From Sphingomonadales bacterium (lineage in GTDB: Bacteria > Pseudomonadota > Alphaproteobacteria > Sphingomonadales > Sphingomonadaceae), in the NCBI GenBank assembly GCA_027489295.1, contig JAIYAA010000016.1:46897-110896 (forward strand): a stretch of 64,000 nt of DNA, given 5' to 3'. The position numbers and the translations under genes were made by a program. Positions 1 through 8,963 of the stretch are shown piece by piece; the first letter of the stretch is position 1, and every line of letters starts with the position of its first letter. The notes under the pieces were generated by a model. It ran no database searches. It had not been told where the DNA came from and saw nothing but the letters and a program-made list of their open reading frames with translations.

Positions 1-2
1 AC

Positions 3-545
3 CTGTGGTCTACAACGTCTGGCCTCTTCATGAACATCAACGGCGCGGTCAATGCGTTCTGGACCGACGTCAACATGGCAGCGGTTGCCCAGGCTGAAGC
101 TGAAGCGGGAACGGCGACCGTTGCGCGCGCCTGGACCGCTCAGCGCGTTCGACAGTCCATCGCGGCCTACGCGCTCCCTCTGACGGGCGGTGCGCTCTCT
201 GGTGCGCTTTCAGTCGCTGGTGACGTCAACGTCACGGGCAACATCGTCGCGTCAGGTAACGTCACGGGCTTCTCTGACGCGCGTCTGAAGAGCGACGTCG
301 AAACCATTGAAGACGCCCTCGACCTCGTCATGCGCATGCGTGGTGTCCGCTACACGATGAATGGCGAGCGCTCGATGGGTGTCATCGCGCAGGAAATGCT
401 GCCGGTCGCTCCCGAACTGGTTCGCCAGCCCTCGAGCGAGAGCGACATGCTGGCTGTCGCCTACGGCAATACCGTTGGCGTCCTTATCGAAGCGATCAAG
501 GCGCTGAAGGCCGAGGTTGATGAACTTCGGAAGGAGGCTGCATGA
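3..545 (+). CDS. Tail fibre/spike C-terminal part with S74 intramolecular chaperone (5' truncated)
   Basis: The frame is open to the left window edge, so this is the 3' part of a longer gene. The last ~100 residues match the peptidase S74 (intramolecular chaperone) domain: SDARLK, then GVRYTMNGERSMGVIAQEM, a VAYGN segment and a terminal LIEAIKALKAEVDELRK helix. In this family the domain trimerises the fibre and then cuts itself off just before a conserved serine; here that would be the Ser encoded at 273-275, with the Lys of RLK as partner. The stop overlaps the next start (ATGA), and the AAGGAG that encodes the final Lys-Glu also serves as the next ribosome-binding site. Likely a host-receptor-binding fibre. 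Confidence 0.85.
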   Translation: MWSTTSGLFMNINGAVNAFWTDVNMAAVAQAEAEAGTATVARAWTAQRVRQSIAAYALPLTGGALSGALSVAGDVNVTGNIVASGNVTGFSDARLKSDVETIEDALDLVMRMRGVRYTMNGERSMGVIAQEMLPVAPELVRQPSSESDMLAVAYGNTVGVLIEAIKALKAEVDELRKEAA

Positions 546-1693
546 CGCTTCCCTCTTCCGGCCCGCTGAGCTTCTCGCAGGTCAATGTTGAACTCGCCAA
601 GGCATCAAACGCCTTGATCGGACTCAACGATACCGCTGTGCGCAATCTCGCCCAGAAATCGAGCGGTATCATCGCCTTCAGCGATCTGCTGGGTAAGACC
701 GGCGTCATTCGCAAGACGGTAAGCTCGAACACGACCAATCTCGTTTTGCAAAACCTCTTTACCGCCGAGGAATGGACCTCCTCGGCGCCAAAGGAGGTTG
801 TGATTGCAGCAGGCGTGACTATCGGATCGGCCAATCCGGCCGTCGCGGCTGTGCGAACTGGAGCCGGCGCGGGCGGCAGCGTCACGCTGATCGACGAAGG
901 CGCTATTTACGGCGCGGGCGGGGTAGCGAATTCTGGTGCTGGCGGGCATGCTGTCGAAACTCAGATCGCATTGATTATCGATAATGCCGGCGAGATCAGA
1001 GGAGGCGGCGCAGGGGGCGGCAAGGGCGGAAAGGGCGGCACGGGTGGAGCGGGTTCGACGACGAACATTGTTCGTGAGCCCGCCTCTGGTGAAATTTACC
1101 AGAATATGTGGTCCAGCGGCAATTTCGGTGTTCCGGACTATCTGTGGGGTCTCTATGTCGCGAATGGGCAGCAGACGATTCTCTGGAACTACACGCCGCA
1201 AAACGCGCCGGCGAATACCTGGAATCCGCCTAATGGCGTGACTACTTTTACGGTTGGGGGCTACACCTATTATCGCGGTGCTTTTCGTGAGCAGATCGAT
1301 AACTTTGGTCAGACGCAGTATTTCGGGATTTACCGCACCTATAATGGTGGCACCATTTCTACCGCGGGCGGCGTAGGTGGCGACGGCGGGAACAGCGGTG
1401 TCGGTCGCGGCTTCAATCAGACGCCCACGGCTGGTGTCGCTGGCGCCAACGGTGCGGCTGGTGGAACGAATGCCGGCGCGGGCGGCAAAGGTGGCATGGG
1501 TGGCACTGGTGGAGAATGGGGCCTGGCTGGCAGCGCTGGAAACACCGGCGCAACTGGCGCCGCTGGTAACGCAGGTGCTGGCCTAGCGGGTGCTGCGGGC
1601 GCTGCAGGCGGCACGCCTGGCAAGGCCGTGAACATTCTAGCGGGTGGCTCTGTCGTCTGGCTTCGAACCGGCACACGCAGCGGCGCATTTTAA
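542..1693 (+). CDS. Glycine-rich tail adhesin-like protein
   Basis: 383 residues. The N-terminal ~50 residues (SGPLSFSQVNVELA...LNDTAVRNLA) resemble the start of many phage tail-associated proteins. Two Gly/Ala-rich stretches (about residues 145-175 and 275-360) contain GGxGG and GAAGAAG repeats, separated by a Tyr/Trp/Asn-rich segment. Glycine-rich sandwich domains of this type form the tip adhesins of some T-even-like fibres; that this protein caps the preceding fibre is inferred from composition and position. It starts at an ATGA overlap with the fibre gene and is followed by an operator/promoter region, so it ends the structural operon. Confidence 0.65.
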   Translation: MTLPSSGPLSFSQVNVELAKASNALIGLNDTAVRNLAQKSSGIIAFSDLLGKTGVIRKTVSSNTTNLVLQNLFTAEEWTSSAPKEVVIAAGVTIGSANPAVAAVRTGAGAGGSVTLIDEGAIYGAGGVANSGAGGHAVETQIALIIDNAGEIRGGGAGGGKGGKGGTGGAGSTTNIVREPASGEIYQNMWSSGNFGVPDYLWGLYVANGQQTILWNYTPQNAPANTWNPPNGVTTFTVGGYTYYRGAFREQIDNFGQTQYFGIYRTYNGGTISTAGGVGGDGGNSGVGRGFNQTPTAGVAGANGAAGGTNAGAGGKGGMGGTGGEWGLAGSAGNTGATGAAGNAGAGLAGAAGAAGGTPGKAVNILAGGSVVWLRTGTRSGAF

Positions 1694-1707
1694 TTGGTGA
1701 TCTGCTA

Positions 1708-1725
1708 AGTCAATACTTACTGACT
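1708..1725. promoter_or_regulatory. Palindromic operator (18-bp variant) upstream of phoH
   Basis: AGTCAATACTTACTGACT: half-sites AGTCA and TGACT with a longer centre than the usual 14-bp form. It lies between the end of the tail operon and phoH, where the downstream TACACTATG could be the -10 region. Confidence 0.5.
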
Positions 1726-1775
1726 GCCAATCTTTCGCGTACACTATGGGACATCGTAATGCTCTGGAGTTTCCG

Positions 1776-2600
1776 ATGTCCCAGTCTCGCAAGGCCGCTA
1801 ACCGTCAAGACCGTCGTGCCGATCGCCGCTCTCCCTACAAAGATCAGAAACTCGTTCACAAGGCCGCTGAAGAGGCCCAGCGAAAGGAAGCCGTAAAGCC
1901 CCGCGGCGAGCCCGTTCGTCCGCTCACCGATGGCCAGCGCGCCTATGACGCTGCATTCAAGTCAGCCGACATCATCTATGGCATCGGGCCGGCCGGCACG
2001 GGTAAGACCTGGTTCGCCGTTCAGCGCGCCGCAGAGGCCTTCAAGGACGGCCTGATCGACAAGATCTACGTCACCCGACCCAATGTCGACGTCGAGCGTG
2101 GCTTCGGCTTTCTGCCGGGCGAGCTGGAAGAGAAGTATGCACCCTACTTGGTGCCGCTCGAGGAAGCCTTTATCGAGGCCTTCGGCTCGTCGCTCTATGA
2201 GCTCCTGGTCAAGCGCGAGGCTATCGAGGCCGTTCCCCTGGCATTCATGCGCGGTCGCACACTCAAGAATGCCTGGGTGATCGCCGACGAAATGCAGAAC
2301 GCCACCGAAACCGAGTTTCTGATGATGCTGACCCGCTTCGGTGAAGGCGCCAAGTTCATCATCAATGGCGATCCGCGCCAGATCGACCGCGGCGTCCGCT
2401 CGGGCCTGATGGATTCCGTCCGGCGCGTCGGTCGACTGCAGGAAGCAGCCGTCATCACGTTCTCGGATAAAGACATTGTTCGGCACGGGGTCGTGCAGAA
2501 AATCGTCGAGGCTTACGCAAAGCCGTCTCAAGAAGTCTATTCAGTCACGAGCGAAACTGATCGCTCTGGACTGGAAAGAACCTTGAATGTCGCTGCCTGA
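1776..2600 (+). CDS. phoH: PhoH-like P-loop ATPase
   Basis: PhoH family ATPase, often found in phages; the biochemical role is still unclear (RNA-linked ATPase is proposed). Walker A GPAGTGKTW at about residues 70-78, Walker B-like WVIADEMQNA, and the family signature INGDPRQIDRGVRSGL are all present. An upstream in-frame ATG at 1746 exists, but GGAG at about 1765 is correctly spaced for the ATG at 1776, and 1740-1748 looks like promoter sequence, so I use 1776. The last 14 bases overlap the next gene. Confidence 0.85.
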   Translation: MSQSRKAANRQDRRADRRSPYKDQKLVHKAAEEAQRKEAVKPRGEPVRPLTDGQRAYDAAFKSADIIYGIGPAGTGKTWFAVQRAAEAFKDGLIDKIYVTRPNVDVERGFGFLPGELEEKYAPYLVPLEEAFIEAFGSSLYELLVKREAIEAVPLAFMRGRTLKNAWVIADEMQNATETEFLMMLTRFGEGAKFIINGDPRQIDRGVRSGLMDSVRRVGRLQEAAVITFSDKDIVRHGVVQKIVEAYAKPSQEVYSVTSETDRSGLERTLNVAA

Positions 2601-3297
2601 AGAACATGAACGTCTGAACCCGCTTGAAGGCGATATCTTCGCCTTCAAGCACATCGACAAGAAACTGACCAAGCTCGATCCCGAATTGTTCCGGACCAAA
2701 TGGTTCGACTATCGGATGATGACGCCCCTCGAGGCGACCGAAGTCTACATCAACGCCTTTGCCGAAATTTATCGCGGCTACTTCGCCAGGGAGATCGACC
2801 GGCGCAGTGCAGCTCATGTTCGGCTGCCGACCTATGCAGCTCTGATCGCAGGCGTCGAGGCTGGCGATCGCAAGCACAAGACCTTTCTGTCAGGCTGCTG
2901 GCGCGGCCGACAGGTCGCAGATGCTCTCGGCATGCCCTATACCGACTTCATTCACACCGTCATGGGCTACAGGCTGCGCTTCTGGTCACAGGATCACCTG
3001 CCGCGCCCGCACCAGCTCTACAGCATGGCCGACGTCGAGCGCACCCAGACGCGCTGGGAGGAGATGCAGAAGGGCAAGCTCTATCTCGCCGAGCATCCGG
3101 CCTACATGATCCAGAACTATGCGGATCTCGCGCACCAGAACGACTATCACGAATGGCTCTTCGCCCAGGCTTCGACGCGCATGAATCCCTGGGAGACGCT
3201 GGCGATCCTCGTCAATGACGACATGCTGCCCCTGACCAAGGTCGAGGCGCGCTTCGACGAGGAAATGGTAGAGCGCGTCTATCGTCATCTCCATTAG
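2587..3297 (+). CDS. Conserved phage protein of unknown function
   Basis: 236 residues, rich in aromatic and charged residues (for example FLSGCWRGRQVADALGMPY and YRLRFWSQDHLPRPHQLY). I recognise no catalytic motif. It starts inside the phoH 3' end and is the last gene before the helicase promoter, so it is co-transcribed with phoH. The length and codon usage match its neighbours. Confidence 0.6.
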   Translation: MSLPEEHERLNPLEGDIFAFKHIDKKLTKLDPELFRTKWFDYRMMTPLEATEVYINAFAEIYRGYFAREIDRRSAAHVRLPTYAALIAGVEAGDRKHKTFLSGCWRGRQVADALGMPYTDFIHTVMGYRLRFWSQDHLPRPHQLYSMADVERTQTRWEEMQKGKLYLAEHPAYMIQNYADLAHQNDYHEWLFAQASTRMNPWETLAILVNDDMLPLTKVEARFDEEMVERVYRHLH

Positions 3298-3347
3298 CAT
3301 CCCGATGATTTTTTCGCTATTACGTGATAAGTCAACACTGATTGACT
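3295..3347 (+). promoter_or_regulatory. Phage-type promoter plus operator before the helicase operon
   Basis: -35-like TAGCAT followed by CCC (3295-3303), 16-base spacer, -10-like CTATTA (3317-3322), then an 18-bp operator AGTCAACACTGATTGACT at 3330-3347, which would cover the transcription start. Same layout as several other promoters in the window. Confidence 0.65.
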
Positions 3348-3359
3348 GAAGGAGTATCA

Positions 3360-4712
3360 ATGTCACAGCTTCAAGAAGAAGAACACGAAGAGTCCGAACA
3401 GGGCACTCCGGTCTGGGAGTTCGATGCGGGCTTTCAGAAGAAGGTGGCCGCGCTCTTCCTGCGCGACAGTCGCTTCGCCAATCAGACCAAGGATCTCATC
3501 GATCCGGCCTATTTCGAGAACACCGCGCACGGCGCGCTCATCGGCCTGGTCAAGGATCACCTGCACAAGCACAAGTCGGTGCCTGACCCGCGCATCCTGA
3601 CGCAGATCGTCAAGAAGGCGAAGGCCGACAAGAAGCTGCGGGAAGACATGATTCCCGACATCAAGACGATGATCATCGACGCGATGAAGGCGGATCTGTC
3701 CAATTCGAGCTTCGTCGTCACTGAGATTGCCGAATTTGCCCGGCATCAGGCGATGGAGCAGGCCCTCATCAAGAGCGTCGAGCTCCTGCAGCGCGGCGAC
3801 TTCGCCGGTATCGAGAAGCTCCAGAAGGCAGCGCTTCAGGTCGGCAGCAACGACGATGAAGGTGACTACGACTATTTCGAGGAGATCGAGAGCCGCACAG
3901 AGCTGCGCGAGGACTTCAAGGCCGGCAAGATCGTCAAGCGCGGCATCTCGACCGGCTATTCCGAGATCGACGCGAACCTCTATCACAACGGCTGGGGCCG
4001 GCGCGAACTGTCGCTGATGATGGGTGCTGCGAAGGCCGGCAAGTCCCTCTCGCTTGGGGAGTTCACGAAGAACGCTTCGCTCCTCGGCTACAACGCCTGT
4101 TATCTATCGCTCGAGGTCGCAAAGACGATCATCGCCGACCGTTTGGATGCAAACATCTCCGACACAGCCATGCGGCTGCTCAAGGATGATCCGCAGATCG
4201 TCAAGGCGCGCATTCGGGCCGCCCAGGCGAAAGCTGGCCGGCTGATCCTGCGCGACTTCGCGTCCGGCACCCTGAAGCCATCGAAGATCAATGCTCTGCT
4301 CGAGAAGTGGCGTGCTGAAGGCATCGTCATGGATCTGCTGACCGTCGACTATGCCGACATCATGGCTGCTGAGTATCGCTCGGATAATCAGATCGACAAC
4401 CTGCGCTCCATTTATATCGATCTGCGCGCGATCGCCTACGAGCATGACCTCGCGTGCCTTTCGGCCACGCAGACGAACCGCGCCGGCGCCGCTGCTCACA
4501 CTGCGAAGATGACCGACGTCGCCGAAGACTTCAACAAGATCCGCACGGCCGACGTGGTCATCTCGATCAACGCGACCGATCCGGAAAAGGCTTCGGGCGA
4601 GGCGCGTCTGCACTGGGTCGCATCGCGTAACACGGAAGATGGCTTCTCGCTGCGCATCAGGCAGGATCGTGAGAAGCTCAAGTTCCTCACCAAGGTTCTC
4701 GGGAGGGCTTGA
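3360..4712 (+). CDS. dnaB: Replicative DNA helicase, DnaB-like
   Basis: 450 residues, the usual DnaB size. Residues ~10-140 form a helical DnaB-N-like region; the RecA-type motor follows GISTGYSEID, with Walker A GAAKAGKS at about 222-229, LSLEVAK (catalytic Glu), and Walker B LLTVDYADIM. It should unwind the fork 5'-3' and contact the primase encoded immediately downstream (TGATG overlap). The ATG at 3360 is preceded by GGAG; an upstream TTG at 3342 lies inside the operator and is rejected. Confidence 0.9.
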   Translation: MSQLQEEEHEESEQGTPVWEFDAGFQKKVAALFLRDSRFANQTKDLIDPAYFENTAHGALIGLVKDHLHKHKSVPDPRILTQIVKKAKADKKLREDMIPDIKTMIIDAMKADLSNSSFVVTEIAEFARHQAMEQALIKSVELLQRGDFAGIEKLQKAALQVGSNDDEGDYDYFEEIESRTELREDFKAGKIVKRGISTGYSEIDANLYHNGWGRRELSLMMGAAKAGKSLSLGEFTKNASLLGYNACYLSLEVAKTIIADRLDANISDTAMRLLKDDPQIVKARIRAAQAKAGRLILRDFASGTLKPSKINALLEKWRAEGIVMDLLTVDYADIMAAEYRSDNQIDNLRSIYIDLRAIAYEHDLACLSATQTNRAGAAAHTAKMTDVAEDFNKIRTADVVISINATDPEKASGEARLHWVASRNTEDGFSLRIRQDREKLKFLTKVLGRA

Positions 4713-5839
4713 TGAGCGATATCTTTGCCGAGATCCGCGAGAACCTCGACCTCGAGTTCTTTTTCGACCGCGAGAGCCTGTCCTACAAGATGGGCCGCGG
4801 TGCGTCGGGCATGCAGATCAACGCGAAGGACTGTCCGGCTTGCGGTGACTCCCGCTGGCGCGTCTATCTCAACGCGGAGAGCGGCGTAGGCAACTGTTTC
4901 GTCTGCAATGCGCCCTTCAACAAGACGACCTTCATCAAGCAGACCCTTGGACACGAGCGCTGGCCCGAGACCATCAAGGTTTGCCAGGAAGTCATGCGCG
5001 AGCAGGGCTGGAGACCAAAGCGAATTGCTTCTGTGGCAGTGGAACATGGCGACGTCGTTCTGCCATGCTCAATGGAGTTGCCGACAGAGGACGGCGAGAA
5101 CCTGCAATACCTCGAGAACCGCGGTATCACGGCCGAATATGCGCGCTACTTCCGGTTCCGCTATTGCGAATACGGCTTCTGGAAGACGCGCGAAGACGAT
5201 GGCACAAGCAAGATCCAGCGCTTCGACAACCGCGTCATCATCCCGGTCTATGACCTCGATGGCACGCTCAAGACCTTCCAGGGCCGTGATCTGGCGCCGC
5301 CCCTGACAGCCGAACAGAAGGCCGACGGCTTCATCGAGCGCAAATACCTCTTTCCGAAGGGACTGCCGGGAACCGGGCGCTATCTCTACAACGGTCAGAA
5401 CGTCATCATGACGGACGAGATTGTGATGGGCGAGGGGGCTTTCGACGTCGCCGCAATCAAGATCGCCTTCGATGAAGATGTCAATTTGCGACGTGTGGTC
5501 CCGGTCGGCTCATTCGGCAAGCATCTGTCTTATGGATCGCCGACCGGTGACGACCAGATCGGTCGCCTGGTCATTCTGCGGCGCCAGGGCGTGAAGAAGC
5601 TGACTGTCATGTGGGACGGCGAGCCCAAGGCCCTGATTGCAGCGCTAGACGCCGCAAAACTGGCCAATTCCATCGGTCTGCAGGCCTATATCGCTCTGCT
5701 GCCGGAAGGCAAAGACCCGAACGAAGTCACCGGCGATGTCGTGCGCGCAGCCTATTACCAGGCGCAGCGATGGACAGCGGCGCTCGACGTCAGGTGGCGT
5801 CTGCGCAATCCATATCCGGACTATAAGCGGCGCAAATAG
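4712..5839 (+). CDS. dnaG: DNA primase (zinc-binding plus TOPRIM)
   Basis: 375 residues. A zinc ribbon (CPAC at ~41-44, CFVC ~25 residues later) is followed by a primase core and a TOPRIM fold with GEGAFDVAA (catalytic Glu) and VMWDGE (metal Asp). It lacks the long C-terminal helicase-binding domain of bacterial DnaG and is close in size to short phage primases. ATG overlaps the helicase stop, fitting translational coupling of a helicase-primase pair. Confidence 0.85.
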   Translation: MSDIFAEIRENLDLEFFFDRESLSYKMGRGASGMQINAKDCPACGDSRWRVYLNAESGVGNCFVCNAPFNKTTFIKQTLGHERWPETIKVCQEVMREQGWRPKRIASVAVEHGDVVLPCSMELPTEDGENLQYLENRGITAEYARYFRFRYCEYGFWKTREDDGTSKIQRFDNRVIIPVYDLDGTLKTFQGRDLAPPLTAEQKADGFIERKYLFPKGLPGTGRYLYNGQNVIMTDEIVMGEGAFDVAAIKIAFDEDVNLRRVVPVGSFGKHLSYGSPTGDDQIGRLVILRRQGVKKLTVMWDGEPKALIAALDAAKLANSIGLQAYIALLPEGKDPNEVTGDVVRAAYYQAQRWTAALDVRWRLRNPYPDYKRRK

Positions 5840-5845
5840 GCGATC

Positions 5846-5886
5846 AGTCAATATTGACTAGCAACCCTGAAACGCATGCGCTATTC
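5846..5886 (+). promoter_or_regulatory. Operator abutting a phage-type promoter
   Basis: Perfect 14-bp palindrome AGTCAATATTGACT (5846-5859); its last T is the first base of the -35-like TAGCAA (5859-5864) followed by CCC, then a 16-base spacer and CTATTC (5881-5886). Here the operator lies upstream of the -35, unlike the +1 position seen at 3330 or 20913. Confidence 0.65.
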
Positions 5887-5916
5887 ATGAGACAGAGAGA
5901 CAAGAGAGAGAAAGCG

Positions 5917-6456
5917 ATGAGCTATCCAATTGATCATTCGCAGGTCCATCTGACCTTCAAGGACCGCAAGTCCGACAAGTTTTATGCCCTGAGCCTGCTC
6001 GTAAACGCCTATGGCAAGGCGACCGTTCTGCGCCGTTTTGGCAAGAACAACGGCACTTTCGGCGAGCTGATCGTCGAGAATTTCGACACCCAGGCGAAGG
6101 CAGAGAAGCTGTTCGAAAAGCTCCTGCGCGAGAAGACGGGCAAGGGCTACAGCATCACCAACCAGGGAGAAACGCAGTGCCGCGATAGTGCAGCGCTCCG
6201 TCTGGCTGTCGGCGTCGCCGTCTGGCCGAAGCTACCGCCCAGCGTCATCCAGCATCTCGACCTCGGCATTCCGACCGACGGGCGCAAGGATCTGGATCCG
6301 CCTCGGTTCAACGATGACGGCAAGTTCATCGGCGATCCGAAGCCGCGTGTCTTCACGCCTGAAGAGGTCGCGGCAGCCAAGGAGGCCGAGCGCCTGGCCG
6401 AGGTCGAAGAGGCAAAGCGCGTCTACGGCACCAACTCGAACTTCGGGCGCTTCTGA
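5917..6456 (+). CDS. WGR-domain protein with C-terminal GRF tag
   Basis: 179 residues. Residues ~5-85 resemble the WGR domain (a DNA-end-sensing module of PARPs and bacterial regulators): KSDKFYALSLL, a central VLRRFGKNNGT and a final KLLREKTGKGY. The rest is a basic/charged tail ending NSNFGRF, the C-terminal tag shared with seven other proteins in the window. I chose ATG 5917 over upstream starts because it follows a purine-rich GAGAGAAAG and leaves the promoter free. Stop overlaps the next ATG (TGATG). Confidence 0.7.
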   Translation: MSYPIDHSQVHLTFKDRKSDKFYALSLLVNAYGKATVLRRFGKNNGTFGELIVENFDTQAKAEKLFEKLLREKTGKGYSITNQGETQCRDSAALRLAVGVAVWPKLPPSVIQHLDLGIPTDGRKDLDPPRFNDDGKFIGDPKPRVFTPEEVAAAKEAERLAEVEEAKRVYGTNSNFGRF

Positions 6457-6719
6457 TGCGCAAGGGCGTCCAGGCAATGCTTGAACTGCGCAGGCGAATG
6501 AACCGCTGGAGCGTGCGGACCTGGGACAACGAGCTGCCTGGTCTCATCGCGGAATACCGCGAGCGCGACGACCTAACCGACATCTACGAAGAGGCGAGCG
6601 AGAAGACTCAGCTCGACGCGCGCATTCGCGTCCTGTGTCGCCGCGCCTATCGGGCAAAGACCGGTCTGCGGATCGAAAATCACGAACTGACCAAGAACAA
6701 GAATTTCGGGAGATTTTGA
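6456..6719 (+). CDS. Small protein with C-terminal GRF tag
   Basis: 87 residues, highly charged and probably helical (RERDDLTDIYEEASEKTQLD), no known domain. Ends KNKNFGRF. It starts at a TGATG overlap with the WGR gene, so two tagged proteins are translated in tandem. The tag is encoded by different synonymous codons (ggg aga ttt) from those of its neighbour (ggg cgc ttc). Confidence 0.65.
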   Translation: MRKGVQAMLELRRRMNRWSVRTWDNELPGLIAEYRERDDLTDIYEEASEKTQLDARIRVLCRRAYRAKTGLRIENHELTKNKNFGRF

Positions 6720-6720
6720 G

Positions 6721-7332
6721 ATGGCACGATATCTGACGCTGGCGCCGAACAACGAGTTCCGGTTCGAGTGCCCAGTCTTCAATGCCCAGACGAAGATGGC
6801 GAGCTGTATGGCTTTGCGCGAAGCGGTCTGGGCTGGTCGGATCCTCGATAAGCGCCGCGGCTGCCAGGCTGCGATGCATTGCGGCATGTGTCCGGCCGCG
6901 CGCATCGTGGACAAGATCAGCTATGCCCGCGAGCTTGCATCCGACGATTACGGCTCGCTCGAGCCGAAGGTCGGCCGGCTGCACGCTGATGTCCTCGAGC
7001 GCATCAAGAACATCATTCCCATCCAGCGCGAGCTGGACCGCGTCGGCATCTCGCCTGAAGAGCGCGAGCTTCTGATGTCAATGCGCCCGCGTGTCGAGGC
7101 GCAGCTCAAGACTGCCCCGCGCAACACCGGCTACGTCGCGCCGAAGGCCATTCGCGCCACGATCTACGAGCCGAGCGAGAGCAGGGGTGATCGCAGCAAG
7201 CGCACGATCGTCCAGGCTGAGCCACATCGCATCAAGGACCAGCCGGCGCGCGTGGCGCCGAAGGTCGACACTTCTATCAACGAAGCGGCCCGCTCCGGCG
7301 ACCTGGCCGCAGCCATCAACGCAGCAGCATAA
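6721..7332 (+). CDS. Cys-rich protein with C-terminal xEAAxxGDxxAAIN peptide
   Basis: 203 residues. Cysteines at about 17, 29, 48, 54 and 57 (CQAAMHCGMC) could bind zinc or an Fe-S cluster. Residues 80-180 are charged and proline-rich. The C-terminus INEAARSGDLAAAINAAA matches a peptide repeated in the products at 27747 and 41621. It sits between the tagged proteins and the DNA ligase, suggesting a replication-linked role; no function assigned. Confidence 0.6.
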   Translation: MARYLTLAPNNEFRFECPVFNAQTKMASCMALREAVWAGRILDKRRGCQAAMHCGMCPAARIVDKISYARELASDDYGSLEPKVGRLHADVLERIKNIIPIQRELDRVGISPEERELLMSMRPRVEAQLKTAPRNTGYVAPKAIRATIYEPSESRGDRSKRTIVQAEPHRIKDQPARVAPKVDTSINEAARSGDLAAAINAAA

Positions 7333-7342
7333 GGAGAGAACA

Positions 7343-8884
7343 ATGGATGCCTATATCGCGCTCGCGCGCATCGAACACATGGCGACTGCCTCTGGTCGCC
7401 TCGAAAAACAGCAGCTCCTCGCCGAATTTATGCAGGAGGAGCTTGGTCAGTTCATTATCAAGTGGACCTATGATCCGTTCATCACCTACGGCATCAAGCT
7501 GAAGAAGCTTCCGGCGCATGACGACGCGACGCCGGCCACAATCACCGACCCTGTGGTCGAGAAAATTCTCACCCAGCTCTCCAAGCGCGAGCTGACCGGT
7601 AGCGCGGCAAAGGCTGAACTCGACTTTCTTCTGAAGGCGCTCGACGCACCCAGCCGCCTGATCCTGCAGAAGATCATCGAAAAGGATCTCAAGGTCGGCA
7701 TCGCGGCTTCGACGATCGAGGCTGTTATGCCTGGCTATCTGCCGTCGTTCGGCGTCATGCGTGCTCATCCTTACGAGCAGAAGCGCGTCACGCAGTTCCC
7801 GGTCCCGGTTGAGCCGAAGCTTGACGGCATGCGCTGCACCTTCATTGCCAAGGACGGGAAGGGTGCTTTCTTCACTCGCTCCGGCAAGGCGCTCGACGCT
7901 CTGCAGCACCTGGCGCAGCCGCTTCTTGATGCGGCCCGGAAGATCCGCTTCAACGCCGACACCAACAAGGGCGATTTCGATGCTCCTTATCTGGAGCTCG
8001 CCGACTATCTCTATGACCTTGGCGTCGAACAGGAGCCGAGCTTCGTTCTCGACACCGAAGCGATGAACGGTCTGTTCTCGAAGTCCGGCGCTCTGCGGCG
8101 CAAGGGCGAGCAGGTTGAAACCGCCGAGCTGCATGCCTTCGACATTCTGCCCTATGTCTGCTTCATGAGCAGCATTCCCTACACGAAGCCTTGGGAAGAG
8201 CGCCGGCAGCTTCTCGAAATCTTCGCAAGCGAGGTTCGCGCCGCAACCGACGCGCCGGTTTTCGCGACCGAGGTCTACGAGGCAAACTCGCACGAGGAAA
8301 TCGATGCGCTTTACGAGCGCATGGTCAGCCGGACGCTCGCAAACTATCTCGCCCGCGGTGATGCCGAGCTTGAAGCCGAGCTCGAGAAGATCACCATTGA
8401 CGAGGCGACCGGCGAGCTCAAGTGCCTCGAGGGCGCAATGGTCAAGACCTATGACGGCGCCTACGAGAAGCGCAAGACGCACACCTGGCTGAAGCTGAAG
8501 CCCGAGGAGACGCTCGACCTCTTCATCAACGGCTTCTTCCAGGGCGAAGCCAATAGCGAAAATGAGCATCGCATGGGCGGCGCGATCTTCGACCACAAGG
8601 GCGTCGATGTGCGTGTCGGCGGTGGCTGGAAGAGCCATGAGCGCGACGAGCTCTGGGAAGACTGGTGCCACGACGCAGCCATCCTCGGCATCGATCCGAA
8701 TGTCGGCTTCAAGCCTGGCTTCCGCCTCGATCCGGCCCAGCTTCACGGGCGCGGTTTCAAGCTCCTCGGCCGCATGGGCGAAATCAAGTTCAACGAGGTC
8801 ACGCCGGACGGATCGCTGCGCCACCCGCGTATCGTGAAGTTCAGGGATGACAAGGCCGGCGAGGTCTTGCGCGAAGCCGCCTGA
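7343..8884 (+). CDS. ATP-dependent DNA ligase
   Basis: 513 residues, T4-ligase-like size. Adenylation motif EPKLDGMR with the nucleophilic Lys at about 159; FVLDTEAMNG (motif III), LEGAMVKTYDG (IV) and WLKLKP (V) follow in order, then an OB-fold C-terminal part. Seals nicks in DNA using ATP, for Okazaki fragments and recombination. The ATG at 7343 follows AAGGAGAG. This is the last gene before a long hairpin and the - strand repC region. Confidence 0.9.
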   Translation: MDAYIALARIEHMATASGRLEKQQLLAEFMQEELGQFIIKWTYDPFITYGIKLKKLPAHDDATPATITDPVVEKILTQLSKRELTGSAAKAELDFLLKALDAPSRLILQKIIEKDLKVGIAASTIEAVMPGYLPSFGVMRAHPYEQKRVTQFPVPVEPKLDGMRCTFIAKDGKGAFFTRSGKALDALQHLAQPLLDAARKIRFNADTNKGDFDAPYLELADYLYDLGVEQEPSFVLDTEAMNGLFSKSGALRRKGEQVETAELHAFDILPYVCFMSSIPYTKPWEERRQLLEIFASEVRAATDAPVFATEVYEANSHEEIDALYERMVSRTLANYLARGDAELEAELEKITIDEATGELKCLEGAMVKTYDGAYEKRKTHTWLKLKPEETLDLFINGFFQGEANSENEHRMGGAIFDHKGVDVRVGGGWKSHERDELWEDWCHDAAILGIDPNVGFKPGFRLDPAQLHGRGFKLLGRMGEIKFNEVTPDGSLRHPRIVKFRDDKAGEVLREAA

Positions 8885-8896
8885 TCGCCGGCGACC

Positions 8897-8940
8897 GAGG
8901 ACTGCATTGAATGTTGTCTCGCGTTTTCAATGCAGTCCTC
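8897..8940. terminator. Long hairpin after the ligase gene
   Basis: 15-bp perfect inverted repeat GAGGACTGCATTGAA / TTCAATGCAGTCCTC with a 14-base loop. There is no T-run, so it may act as an mRNA 3' end stabiliser or transcription barrier; its right arm also holds the -35 of the next promoter. Confidence 0.6.
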
Positions 8941-8957
8941 TGACTTTCGCGCTATTA
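8930..8957 (+). promoter_or_regulatory. Phage-type promoter for a candidate small RNA
   Basis: -35-like ATGCAG followed by TCC, a 16-base spacer and CTATTA (8952-8957). No coding region follows on the + strand before a terminator 40 bases later. Confidence 0.55.
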
Positions 8958-8963
8958 TAGACC

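Noticed and set aside
7316..8824. 502-codon - strand ORF opposite the DNA ligase
   Set aside because: Antisense shadow in the common GC-rich phase; ligase motifs are on the + strand.
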